Assembly: GCA_002483085.1 (NCBI GenBank)
Contig: DLHF01000067.1
Location: 1 to 25,185, forward strand
Source of the DNA: Ignavibacteria bacterium UBA7675
GTDB taxonomy: Bacteria > Bacteroidota > Ignavibacteria > Kapaibacteriales > UB7675
Direction of reading: 5' to 3'
DNA length: 25,185 bases
The position numbers and the translations under genes were made by a program. The notes under the pieces were generated by a model that worked only from the letters and a program-made list of their open reading frames with translations, was not told the origin of the DNA and ran no database searches. This document shows, in pieces, positions 14,240 to 21,803 of this stretch; the stretch's first letter is position 1, and the number at the start of each line of letters is the position of its first letter.

Positions 14240-15190
14240 TTATCCTACCGGGATACGCTCTTTGTTGCGGTCGAGCCATGTGCGAAAGTCCTGTATCTCT
14301 GGGTTGATTTTCCGCACTACATTCATATCCCGTGCAGCGAGGAAGTCTTCCTCGCAGTCGCAATAGAACTGGAACATATTGCCGAGATCATCAGCACCGG
14401 GAAAGCCAAAGCTGCGGTACACATCGTGCGGAACATCATTGTAGCGCACCTGTTGCCCCAGCGCGTCGCCGAGCGCAGCGGTCATGTCGGTGCCTGTTGT
14501 AAAGTCGCCTGCAATACCGACGTGTTTGCCGATATACTCGTCGCCCGCCTTAAAAATACCGTAGGCACATTTGCCGATATCTTCGGCAGCAATACCCGCC
14601 AGGCGTTTATCGGCCATAGGAAGTGTAATAGAGAGCCCGCCGTCTTCGTCGCGTTTGGGATTCATACCAAAGTGGATCATGTTGTCCCAGTAGAACGCTG
14701 TAGACATGAAGGTGGTAGGAACACCAGCTTCAGTAAACAGAGCATCGGCTTCGCCCTTAGCATCAAAGTGCGGCACTTTGTATTTGCCCATCAGGGTTGG
14801 CATGCGGTCGTCGTCTAATGGAATCCATTTGCGCGTATCTTCCAGCGTCGACCAGACAACATGCTGCACGCCAGCGGCTTTTGCGGCTTCGGCCTGTGCT
14901 TTTGCTTGAGCGTATTCTTTTTCGGGCGAGAAGTGATCCCAGAAGAACGTCACACAATAGGCGCCGTATGCGCCTTCGAATGCTTTAGTAAGACTTGCGA
15001 CATCGTCTACGTCCGCAGCTACTACTTCAGCACCCAGAGCGGCGAGCTCTTTTGCTTTGTCGGAATCGGTATTCCGCGTAATAGCGCGCACAGCAAACTC
15101 GCTGTTTGGATCGGCCAGAATCGCGCGGACAAGCCCGCCCCCTTGAGCGCCGGTTGCGCCTACTACTGCGATAATTTTCTTTTCAGCCAT
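14240..15190 (-). CDS. NmrA-like NAD(P)-binding protein / atypical SDR oxidoreductase
   Basis: A 316-residue protein with an N-terminal Rossmann motif GATGAQGG (11-18) and RAITRNTDSDKAKELAALGAEVVAADVDD, the classic NmrA-like second strand and acidic end of strand three. WSTLEDTR and the later PFHDVYRSFGFPGADDLGNMFQFY are typical of human HSCARG/NMRAL1-like members. The catalytic YxxxK of reductases is not obvious, consistent with an NADP(H) sensor rather than an enzyme. AGAGGATTGT precedes the ATG. It is followed by a strong hairpin terminator and appears to be a single-gene unit. Confidence 0.9.
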   Translation of the reverse strand: MAEKKIIAVVGATGAQGGGLVRAILADPNSEFAVRAITRNTDSDKAKELAALGAEVVAADVDDVASLTKAFEGAYGAYCVTFFWDHFSPEKEYAQAKAQAEAAKAAGVQHVVWSTLEDTRKWIPLDDDRMPTLMGKYKVPHFDAKGEADALFTEAGVPTTFMSTAFYWDNMIHFGMNPKRDEDGGLSITLPMADKRLAGIAAEDIGKCAYGIFKAGDEYIGKHVGIAGDFTTGTDMTAALGDALGQQVRYNDVPHDVYRSFGFPGADDLGNMFQFYCDCEEDFLAARDMNVVRKINPEIQDFRTWLDRNKERIPVG

Positions 15191-15345
15191 ACAATCCTCT
15201 GTTAATACGTGTACGTAGATTCACAAATGTGCGTTTGAACAACAATTTACAAGTGAGCGAAAATACAACGGCAGGCAGGAAAACGCAATAGGGATGTTCC
15301 TGCTATAGCGGCAGATGGGATATCGAGGATAGCCGAGCCCGGCGG

Positions 15346-15861
15346 CTACAGTGCCTGCCTCTGCTCACCCACGCCGGAACGGGCGCGAGCACGCACAGTA
15401 GCAGCGCGCTCCTGGATGGCCTGCACTGCCAAGCGAGTCTCGCGGAGCAGCACCACCGAGCCATTGACAATAGCGCCCACAGCGAGCAATCCGGCACCCA
15501 CGCCTACCATTCCCGGAATCCGTACAAGAAGACCTGTACCTACGGGCACGAGCACAGCTCCGAGAAGCGAAACAAAGGTAGCAGAGGCAAAGCCACCAAG
15601 CGCAACATAAAAGCTGCGCAAGGCACGCAACAGCAACATTGTCCGCTGCTCGGCTATCGTCAGCTCGCGAAGGCGTCGCTCGTTCTCCACAGAGGAAAAG
15701 TCCGCCGATTCTTCAATCTTTCGGGCAAGCTCCCGCGCTCTGTCGGAAGCGCGAGCAAGGCGATTGCTAGTGCTCATGGAGAGCACCGACGAAGCATTGG
15801 TAAGAAGTGCAGGTGCCACAATAAGCGACAGCACCGCAAAGGGATTTGATCCGGGGTCCAT
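15346..15861 (-). CDS. DUF2721 membrane protein
   Basis: A 171-residue protein. The start MDPGSNPFAVLSLIVAPALLTNASSVLSMSTSNRL matches the DUF2721 opening, so I prefer the ATG at 15861; an in-frame ATG at 15888 would add nine residues (MAVTIAEYT). An amphipathic charged helix (RLARASDRARELARKIEES) separates the first membrane segment from two later ones (about residues 80-105 and 110-135). The C-terminus is basic and cytoplasmic. Function is unknown for the family. The stop codon lies inside a small hairpin TAGCCG/CGGCTA (15330-15348). Confidence 0.85.
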   Translation of the reverse strand: MDPGSNPFAVLSLIVAPALLTNASSVLSMSTSNRLARASDRARELARKIEESADFSSVENERRLRELTIAEQRTMLLLRALRSFYVALGGFASATFVSLLGAVLVPVGTGLLVRIPGMVGVGAGLLAVGAIVNGSVVLLRETRLAVQAIQERAATVRARARSGVGEQRQAL

Positions 15862-16039
15862 AGTGTATTCCGCAATGGTAACTGCCATCTACTCGGCTGG
15901 CAGATGGCCACATCTGCATGATGTGTCGCACCCGAGGACGTATATCAGCCGCTACTGTTGCGTGTACACGGCTCATCTATCAGGTATCTGCGCAGCAGGG
16001 CGCTTTTAGAACATCGTGTTACTGTGGGCAAAGTGGCGG

Positions 16040-16435
16040 CTATTGTGCCGTAGAAGAATCCTGCGGCGCGGTTTTCATATTCGACCGCAACAGGCCAAGC
16101 CCCTGCCAGAAGTCGGGCGGATAGTGCAGCTCGGGCGTCCCGACCCATCCTCTCACCACATTGAGCTCGTAGCCACTGTCGAGCTTTGCATAGCTCACCG
16201 ACGCCAGAGCAATTTTATCCCAATCGCCGATGTATTTCAGATCAGAGAGTGCATCGGGATAGGTGCCAAAGCGAGTCTTGTGCAATTCTATCAAGGCGAT
16301 AACCGATTTAAAGTGCTGGTCGCCAAACTGTGCATCGGTATTTTTCTTGAAATTATTCAGCTTTTCCTGCACTCCGCAGGCACTCACTAAGGCCAGAGCA
16401 CAAGTGCAGAGAAGAAGTAGTATCGTGGAACGCAT
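16040..16435 (-). CDS. Predicted lipoprotein, 131 residues
   Basis: The N-terminus MRSTILLLLCTCALALVSACG is a lipoprotein signal with lipobox LVSAC; the Cys would be lipidated and the protein membrane-anchored. The start at 16435 has AGGT six bases upstream; ATG 16441 (two residues longer) is possible, and the much longer open frame to 16555 is not. The mature part (KSVIALIELHKTRFGTYPDALSDLKYIGDWDKIALASVSYAKLDSGYELNVV) has the look of pilin/GspG-type C-terminal domains, where a helix is followed by a YPDALxDL turn. Family is not firmly recognised. Confidence 0.8.
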   Translation of the reverse strand: MRSTILLLLCTCALALVSACGVQEKLNNFKKNTDAQFGDQHFKSVIALIELHKTRFGTYPDALSDLKYIGDWDKIALASVSYAKLDSGYELNVVRGWVGTPELHYPPDFWQGLGLLRSNMKTAPQDSSTAQ

Positions 16436-16527
16436 TCGCATACCTAGAATAGAATGGAAGTGTACAGTGAATTGGCAAACATACACACCAGAAGCGGAAT
16501 AGCAATTGGCCTGTGAGTGGTGCTCTT

Positions 16528-16617
16528 GGAAACTACTGCGAATGGGGTCGAACAACCGCGCGGCGGATGTGCCGCGCGGTGCAAAGACTATACGGAAAAT
16601 CGGAGACAGGAGCGCTC
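16528..16617 (+). repeat. Dispersed intergenic repeat, copy R6
   Basis: The cleanest short copy: GGAAACTACTGCGAATGGGG, TCGAACAACC, the core GCGGCGGATGTGCCGCGCGG with TGCAAAGAC, a 13 bp spacer and GGAGACAGGAGCGCTC. It ends 12 bp before the stop of the FMN reductase gene. Orientation is opposite to the neighbouring genes. Confidence 0.85.
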
Positions 16618-16628
16618 GTACTCTTGCT

Positions 16629-17195
16629 TTATCCGCGCAATGGCTTCAGCGCAGTGGCCCAGCGTAAAAGCTCATTGAGCATGATATCGGCAGCTTTTTT
16701 CTGCACATCATCAGCCTGGAATACACCTGTGTCCTTGTCAATAAACTTCGTAAAGAACGGGATATTTACGGCCTCTACCATTGGCATCATCTTCAGCGAT
16801 GAAACGGGAATCTTGGTCATCGTTACTGAGCGTGTGCCAGCCGACACTCCGCCATAACTCACGAAACCAGCGGGCTTGTAGGCCCATTCCACCAGCAAAT
16901 AGTCGAGCGCGTTCAGAAGAGAAGGTGGCGTACTGTGGTTGTACTCCGGTGTCACGAACACAAAGGCATCGGCTTTTTGCACGCTTTTGCTCCATGCTTT
17001 TGTATGCTCGTGCTCGTACTGCTGCAGGCGCGGGTGCCGAGATTCGTTGAACATAGGCAGATTAACTTCGGCAAGGTCGATGAGCTCAACCTCGAATTGT
17101 CCACCGGCACGAGCGTGTTCGTAGAACCAATTGGCAATAGTAGGGCCGACCCTACCGGGACGGGTGCTGACGATAACGACTTGGAGATGTAGCAT
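16629..17195 (-). CDS. NADPH-dependent FMN reductase family protein
   Basis: A 188-residue flavodoxin-fold oxidoreductase. The phosphate-binding loop is STRPGRVG (10-17) and the second FMN-binding block is TPEYNHSTPPSLLNALDYL (82-100), followed by KPAGFVSYGGVSAGTRSV, all typical of this family (chromate/quinone/azo reductase relatives). AAGGATCT precedes the ATG. A second member lies at 23878-24444 but the two are clearly different sequences. The electron acceptor cannot be predicted. Confidence 0.92.
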   Translation of the reverse strand: MLHLQVVIVSTRPGRVGPTIANWFYEHARAGGQFEVELIDLAEVNLPMFNESRHPRLQQYEHEHTKAWSKSVQKADAFVFVTPEYNHSTPPSLLNALDYLLVEWAYKPAGFVSYGGVSAGTRSVTMTKIPVSSLKMMPMVEAVNIPFFTKFIDKDTGVFQADDVQKKAADIMLNELLRWATALKPLRG

Positions 17196-17384
17196 AGATC
17201 CTTGGGATTCACAATTGCAGAAATGTTATAACCGATTCCCAGCATTCAGCAGGGCGGTCTTCAATCTATCCTACAAAATACATTCGTGGCGCCTATCGGC
17301 AAACAACGGCGGAACTTTACCAAAAGCTCTTTTCTCCGCTCGGTGCTACTGCACTACATTTATGAAGACATGTTCCGGGTAATT

Positions 17385-18128
17385 CTACCGATAGGTGGCT
17401 TCATCGACAGTGACACGGAAGAACTCGCCTTGCGTCCCGAATCGACTTGTGCCAAAATACCAGCCAATGTGCAGACGCGTTGGAATAGTATAGCCGCCAA
17501 ACGTCGATTCTTCCTGTACAATGCCGCCAAAACTGTGGTACTGAAACATCCCTTTGTCCGGATTGCCCCAGCGCGGCAGAGCCACATCCAGCACAGCGCC
17601 ATTGTCGGCAAGAGAGAAGGCCAGTTCCGACGATTCACCATGCAGGCTGAACTTTGCACGCGGGTGGTGCACATCGGGCGCGCTCCACTGTACATCCTGC
17701 CCGCACAGCAACGACGGCAGCCACACCGATTCTGCGTCGAGGCGCCCGGCAGCAGAGCGTGTAATATCGGGACCGGAAGCACTCATGATGGGAATAAGCC
17801 CAAGCAATTTCCAGCGCATAGCGCCCTCGCCGTCGATCAAGCAGTCGGAACCCCGCACAGGCAGGCCAAACATGCGCACTGTCGCCGCCCAGATCATACC
17901 GCGCTGCGCCGAAATTACCTGCTCAGCCTCAAACGGCAGCCACTTGTTGAGTTTGATTTCGCCGTGCATGCGCAGCCATACCGCCGAGGCAAGCGGAGTA
18001 CCCGGGGCGAGAGCGTGGCATAGATACTGCCGCGCCGACTCGGGCAAGGTGCACATATCAGCGGGATTGAATACAGCCGAGGAAGGCTGCGCGGACTCCC
18101 ACAAATCGCGTAGGGAAAGCTGGGACAT
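17385..18128 (-). CDS. DUF6544 (DUF6920) family protein
   Basis: A 247-residue protein. It shows the family pattern LPESARQYLCHAL...LASAVWLRMHGEIKLN-x-WLPFEAEQ (28-65), RGMIWAATVRMFGLPVRGSDCLIDGEGAMRWKLLG, and a C-terminal YTIPTRLHIGWYFGTSRFGTQGEFFRVTVDEATY. No signal peptide or membrane segment. The function of the family is unknown; its fold is likely lipocalin or LolA-like (inference). AGGAGTACGT precedes the ATG. The 189 bp spacer after the stop shows nothing recognisable. Confidence 0.85.
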   Translation of the reverse strand: MSQLSLRDLWESAQPSSAVFNPADMCTLPESARQYLCHALAPGTPLASAVWLRMHGEIKLNKWLPFEAEQVISAQRGMIWAATVRMFGLPVRGSDCLIDGEGAMRWKLLGLIPIMSASGPDITRSAAGRLDAESVWLPSLLCGQDVQWSAPDVHHPRAKFSLHGESSELAFSLADNGAVLDVALPRWGNPDKGMFQYHSFGGIVQEESTFGGYTIPTRLHIGWYFGTSRFGTQGEFFRVTVDEATYR

Positions 18129-18220
18129 ACGTACTCCTGTACACTTGGCGCGGTCTGTGTATTATCCACTCTATAGCGTTTCCTCTATCACCATATCACT
18201 TATTGCTCTACAATTCTTCT

Positions 18221-18257
18221 ACTACACCGAAGTGATAGGCAAGCACTTCGGTGTAGT
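18221..18257 (-). terminator. Perfect 14 bp inverted repeat between two minus-strand genes
   Basis: ACTACACCGAAGTG and CACTTCGGTGTAGT pair perfectly around a 9-base loop. It lies 125 bp after the stop of the 18382-19065 gene and about 90 bp before the next start. No T-run follows on either strand. It has the same stem and loop lengths as 12167-12203. Confidence 0.5.
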
Positions 18258-18381
18258 GTGCGTGTGTATCGGGCGCGATTTTTTCACAACATCAATCTCC
18301 ACACTTCGCACGCTTTTCAACGCGTCGTCGCATAATGCTTTTCGCAGTATCCCTCTACTTCCCTACCGAAGTATCGCCGTA

Positions 18382-19065
18382 TCAATACGGGGGCTTGGCA
18401 GGCCCTTCGTATCCACACACTCCCAGGCGCGGTGAATTCACTAATGGTATGGGATCGCCGTAGTTGCTATGCGGATGTGTTTTCACATGCTTTTCGCACA
18501 GCGCACCCCACTCACCATCTTCGTATATACATTCTGTACACAGCATTGAGGCCGACTCGCCGCATTCGATGCACCCTGTAGCAGGCATAATATTGCGCGC
18601 CATGAGGGCAATCGGATGTTTTGTGGTAGGCTTGCCTGTTCGCACACCCACCACTTTTACAAGTGATTCGGATGTCGAACCCATATCGTAGAAATGAGTA
18701 AGTGTCACTCCCGGCTCGAACACTTTGTCGGCTTGTAGCGCCATCGACAGTTCTTTGCCCTGCCATCCACCTGTTGTAAACTGGCTCATGTGTCCACAGC
18801 ATTCCAGCCATATAGCCCGCAGATAACCATCGAGATGTTGCAGCGTAGCAGAACCACGCATTTCCAAGTCGAGCCAGAACTGCCCCAGCTCGCTGGACTG
18901 TATGCGAAGATGATACAGAAGTTCATCCGTTCCCGACTTCTTTTCAACCCGTTCGATAGCTTCTTTGCGCGCGGCACAGCTCCCCAGATGCTTCCTCATA
19001 CTGCCCTTGGCAATAGCGGCGCCACAGTAAGAACATGTTCCCCTCGATTGTTGCTCGCGAACCAT
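18382..19065 (-). CDS. Plasmid pRiA4b ORF-3-like protein with zinc-finger motifs at both ends
   Basis: A 227-residue protein whose central part (DELLYHLRIQSSELGQFWLDLEMRGSATLQHLDGYLRAIWLEC, then VTLTHFYDMGSTSESLVKVVGVR) matches the pRiA4b ORF-3/IS1096 passenger family core. An N-terminal zinc finger CSYC-x10-H-x4-C (C2HC type) and a C-terminal CIEC...CTEC...CEKHVKTHPH treble-clef-like cluster are additions. The start at 19065 is chosen because AAAGGA lies 7 bases upstream; ATG 19083 lacks such a site. The family has been found on plasmids and transposons and is of unknown role; nucleic-acid binding is a reasonable guess. Confidence 0.85.
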   Translation of the reverse strand: MVREQQSRGTCSYCGAAIAKGSMRKHLGSCAARKEAIERVEKKSGTDELLYHLRIQSSELGQFWLDLEMRGSATLQHLDGYLRAIWLECCGHMSQFTTGGWQGKELSMALQADKVFEPGVTLTHFYDMGSTSESLVKVVGVRTGKPTTKHPIALMARNIMPATGCIECGESASMLCTECIYEDGEWGALCEKHVKTHPHSNYGDPIPLVNSPRLGVCGYEGPAKPPY

Positions 19066-19256
19066 ATTTCTGTCCTTTCTCATCTATCTGGACGCTATGC
19101 GTTCCAGCGTTAGACATTCTCAACTTTATCTATAAATATACAATATTATCTGCCTCTACCATGCAACTAAAGCATAATACGGATCCTTAAGAAACCGAAC
19201 CACGCACAGCTCATCGCAGCACAGCAAACGCTCATCTCTGGCAGGCAGTGTGGCCG

Positions 19257-19290
19257 CAAAAAAAGGGCAGAAGAACACATCTCTCCCGCC
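19257..19290 (-). terminator. Rho-independent terminator of the 19333-19653 gene
   Basis: On the minus strand GGCGGGAGA pairs with TCTTCTGCC (nine pairs, two of them G-U) around a 7-base loop, followed by CTTTTTTTG. It starts 42 bp after the stop. This is the clearest intrinsic terminator in the window. Confidence 0.75.
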
Positions 19291-19332
19291 TTCCATCTGT
19301 TGGCATCAGCAAAGGAACACGTCCTGTTCCTG

Positions 19333-19653
19333 CTACTCAGGATCGCCGGATGTATCGGGAAAAATGCCATTGCCAAACACGTAAATACTTGCATCGGCAA
19401 TGCTATTGTTGGTAAATGTCGCTTTTGCGGTAGGCCATTCCACCTGAATAGAAACGGTGCTATTGGGCGCTATACTGCCGAAAAACCGCCAGGACTCCGT
19501 TCCGCTTTCGAGAATATAGTCGGCGTAAAATTCCTGGCTCAGGTTGTGAACCAGTACCTGGTTGGGAATCATTTCGCCAAGATAAAGGAATGATGCAGAC
19601 TGCCCCTGTGCAATGATTGAAGGATTGCTACGGGGTGTGGTTTTCTGTTCCAT
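19333..19653 (-). CDS. Hypothetical small protein, 106 residues
   Basis: No family recognised. The start at 19653 (MEQKTTPRSNPSIIAQGQ) is supported by TTGGAG nine bases upstream; the frame is open to 19713. The sequence alternates hydrophobic and polar residues (SASFLYLGEMIPNQVLVHNLSQEFYADYILESG, then STVSIQVEWPTAKATFTNNSIADASIYVFG), consistent with an all-beta sandwich of about eight strands. There is no signal peptide and no cysteine. It ends in a run of acidic and small residues (FPDTSGDPE). A rho-independent terminator follows; it is monocistronic. A lectin- or pore-former-like beta sandwich is possible but unsupported. Confidence 0.7.
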   Translation of the reverse strand: MEQKTTPRSNPSIIAQGQSASFLYLGEMIPNQVLVHNLSQEFYADYILESGTESWRFFGSIAPNSTVSIQVEWPTAKATFTNNSIADASIYVFGNGIFPDTSGDPE

Positions 19654-19758
19654 AACGGTGCTCCAATAGTATGTGGCATGCTCCCTTCGATGCCTGTGTT
19701 CGCCGGACAGCATACACTGTTAGTTCAGATGGCCAAATTACTTTTTCCGCGCAGCGCA

Positions 19759-19783
19759 GTCAATCGGTGTTTGTCTGATTTTT
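19759..19783. repeat. 25 bp motif shared with 3708-3732
   Basis: GTCAATCGGTGTTTGTCTGATTTTT, 24/25 identical to 3708-3732. It adjoins repeat copy R7 (32 bp away), and may be an optional end of the repeat family or a separate short repeat. Confidence 0.6.
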
Positions 19784-19814
19784 GGTGAATAAGGTTCGAT
19801 TGCTGGTGTATTGT

Positions 19815-19989
19815 GGTGCCTTCTGTCTTCGGCTGCCGTTTGGCCTCTGCACCGCGCTGCATATCCGCCTCGTGTCTTTCACCCCGCCATCCGCACATCG
19901 CAACCGGAAACTCGTCTTCGCACCGTTCCCACGGTGGCACATACGCGGACGAACGCGACCGGGCGCTTGCGGAACGACGCCCGCGCCAC
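19815..19989 (-). repeat. Dispersed intergenic repeat, copy R7 (long form, minus orientation)
   Basis: Read on the minus strand: GTGGCGCGGGCGTCGTTC, GCGCCCGGTCGC, then GGAACGGTGCGAAGACGAGT and TTCCGG, then the core AGGCGGATATGCAGCGCGG with TGCAGAG, and GAAGACAGAAGGC at the end. The block AACGGTGCGAAGACGAG aligns with R3 and R5. The 386 bp stretch 19654-20039 has no other recognisable feature apart from the 25 bp motif. Confidence 0.78.
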
Positions 19990-20039
19990 ATACTTTTTCA
20001 GTAGACATACTCGCTACAGAAAAGCGACCGGCTATCAGA

Positions 20040-20441
20040 TTACTTCTGCTGCTTCAGCCATTCGCGCCCTTCGTCTACGCTTTCTACGTTCAGCATGGTA
20101 AGCGCACCTACTTGCTCGGCCTGCCATATTTTCGTGGAGAGCTTGCCTATAGCTGTTTTTGGGATGACTGTAGCCATATACTTCACGCCCATGCCAATAA
20201 ACTGCGGAAGTACACGCTGTGCGTAGTCGTCGATCACAGTCTGCGAAAGCGCGCCTGTCACGGCAGAAGTGTCAACGAGAATTTTTGAACCTGAACGCGA
20301 TTTGAGCAGGTTTACGATCTGCTCCATGAGGAGCTTAAACTGGTCGGGTTTTACGTTGAAACTGGACCACGTAATGCGGGCAGCGCGCGATGCGATATCC
20401 CAGTCAATCGAGGCAAGGCCCTCAATCTTATAATAGCTCAT
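20040..20441 (-). CDS. SpoIIAA-like STAS-domain protein
   Basis: A 133-residue protein resembling STAS/SEC14-like (SpoIIAA-like) domains: an N-terminal strand with an IDWDIASRAARITWSSFNVKPDQFKLLMEQIVNLLKS segment, a SKILVDTSAVTGALSQTVIDDYAQRVLPQFIGMGVKYMATVIP core and a C-terminal MLNVESVDEGREWLKQQ helix, which is characteristic (x-S-x-x-E-A-x-x-W-L). Proteins of this group are cytoplasmic and of unknown partner. ACGGAGTTGTT before the ATG is a good ribosome binding site. It stands alone. Confidence 0.82.
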   Translation of the reverse strand: MSYYKIEGLASIDWDIASRAARITWSSFNVKPDQFKLLMEQIVNLLKSRSGSKILVDTSAVTGALSQTVIDDYAQRVLPQFIGMGVKYMATVIPKTAIGKLSTKIWQAEQVGALTMLNVESVDEGREWLKQQK

Positions 20442-20594
20442 AACAACTCCGTAAACATGTGCACAGATGCCGCATGTGAGTTCAGTTTAGGCATCTTTTT
20501 GCAGATGGATAACGGCTGAATTTTCGGCAACTCTGGAAGAATCTGTAGTAGATTTGGCGAACTCGGGCAGAGCGGACAAAAGCCAATGTAGCTG

Positions 20595-21125
20595 CTATTT
20601 ATTGAAGCGTACTTTATTGTTTTCCGATCCCCTCTCCTTGGGCCGGAAGCCTATGTACGACAAAAAGTAGGTGCTATCGCCAAGCGTGAATGGCACGGGT
20701 ACGAGATCCACGTGAAGATGTTCTGGTAGGTACATTATCTTCCCTGTGTCTGTCAGTGCATACTTATCAAGGCGATAGGAAAAGCTCAAGCTCATGTCGG
20801 CAGATTCGCCAGGAAGAAGCGTCACAACTGAATCGGGCTGTACAATCGTAGCGGGAATGGAATCGCCTGCAAGACACAGGCTAAAATCGCGTGCAGAAAT
20901 CCGAAATATCTGCTTTGAAAAATTCTTAAACGACATGTTGAGCTTTCCTACTCTCCAGCCGTTGAGCACATAAAACCCTTTGAGATGGACACCGATATCG
21001 TGTGTGTTAAAAACCAGTTCGTCCTCAAATTCAGCGCCGTACATCACCGGATTCCAGCGATAAAAGAACGAACATCCTGCGAGGAAGCAGGTTGCGATCA
21101 GGCATAGGCAGATACATAGTTTCAT
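20595..21125 (-). CDS. Predicted lipoprotein, 176 residues
   Basis: The start at 21125 gives MKLCICLCLIATCFLAGCS, a lipoprotein signal with lipobox FLAGC; the open frame to 21179 adds residues that do not belong to a signal. The mature part contains IGVHLKGFYVLNGWRVGKLNMSFKNFSKQIFRISARDFSL and VVTLLPGESADMSLSFSYRLD, a pattern of immunoglobulin-like beta domains (FxN-type strand, then PGES before a strand). No specific family recognised. Likely anchored in the outer or inner membrane facing the periplasm. No strong ribosome binding site. Confidence 0.78.
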   Translation of the reverse strand: MKLCICLCLIATCFLAGCSFFYRWNPVMYGAEFEDELVFNTHDIGVHLKGFYVLNGWRVGKLNMSFKNFSKQIFRISARDFSLCLAGDSIPATIVQPDSVVTLLPGESADMSLSFSYRLDKYALTDTGKIMYLPEHLHVDLVPVPFTLGDSTYFLSYIGFRPKERGSENNKVRFNK

Positions 21126-21536
21126 ATTGCATACCAATGCAGGATGAGACACTTCAATCACGGAGCCGTTCTGACGCATCTGCCCGGCAGTGTGTTACCA
21201 CTGGCACAGACTCTACATCAAAAGCTGTACAGCAAGCAGCAGACGTGCGTACCAAAAATAAACACGGTAAAATGCCACTTTAACCTTTGGGTTGAATATC
21301 GAAGCGTTCCCCAAAACTGTACACAGCAGCGGCTCCCCTGTTACTGGCAACAAAGCAGTGGTAGTACACAATGTGACGCGGTTATAGTAGCGATGGGCAG
21401 CGGGCTGCTTGTGGTGTGTCGCCTTCCCCGCCGATCTGTGCCATCGACGCAATGTGCTCTATTTGTACCCTGTTGGGAGAGCTCTTGCATCGACAGCACG
21501 GGCACATACATGCCCCTCCGGCGTGCGATAGAAATA
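21126..21536. other. Gene-free stretch of 411 bp
   Basis: Lies between the cold-shock gene's stop and the lipoprotein start. Frames on both strands look non-coding, and no copy of the dispersed repeat or strong hairpin was found. Confidence 0.5.
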
Positions 21537-21740
21537 TTAGACTACAGTAACGTTCGCTGCCTGTAGTCCTTTTGGCCCCTGGGTAAGATCAAACTCTACC
21601 TCTGCTCCTTCGGGGAGCGAACGAAAACCATTAGACTGAATTGCACTAAAATGGACAAATACCATATCGTCGTTGTCCATGGTAATAAATCCAAATCCCC
21701 TGGCGTCGTTGAACCACTTTACTTTACCCATACTTCGCAT
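21537..21740 (-). CDS. Cold-shock domain protein (CspA family)
   Basis: A 67-residue single-stranded nucleic-acid binding protein. It shows MGKVKWFNDARGFGFIT with RNP1 (RGFGFIT, 14-20) and RNP2 (VFVHFS, 27-32), then LPEGAEVEFDLTQGPKGLQAANV, the standard complete CSD. The start at 21740 has AAAGGA ten bases upstream; an ATG at 21731 (MGKVKW) is the other possibility. The 63 bp leader to the upstream methyltransferase gene is too short for the long 5' UTR of cold-inducible csp genes, so it may be constitutive or partly read through. Confidence 0.95.
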   Translation of the reverse strand: MRSMGKVKWFNDARGFGFITMDNDDMVFVHFSAIQSNGFRSLPEGAEVEFDLTQGPKGLQAANVTVV

Positions 21741-21803
21741 ATTCTTGTTCCTTTCAATCAAAAAGGCAGTGTGTTTATATTGCTACTCACTTTGAGCGCA
21801 GTG

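Noticed and set aside
14075..14818. 247-residue plus-strand open frame
   Set aside because: Antisense to the NmrA-like gene and runs through repeat R5; no family resemblance.
17286..18435. Long plus-strand open frames (245 and 293 residues) opposite the DUF6544 gene
   Set aside because: Composition is Arg/Ser/Pro-rich and not protein-like; the minus-strand gene has a family match and a strong ribosome binding site. They are antisense shadows.
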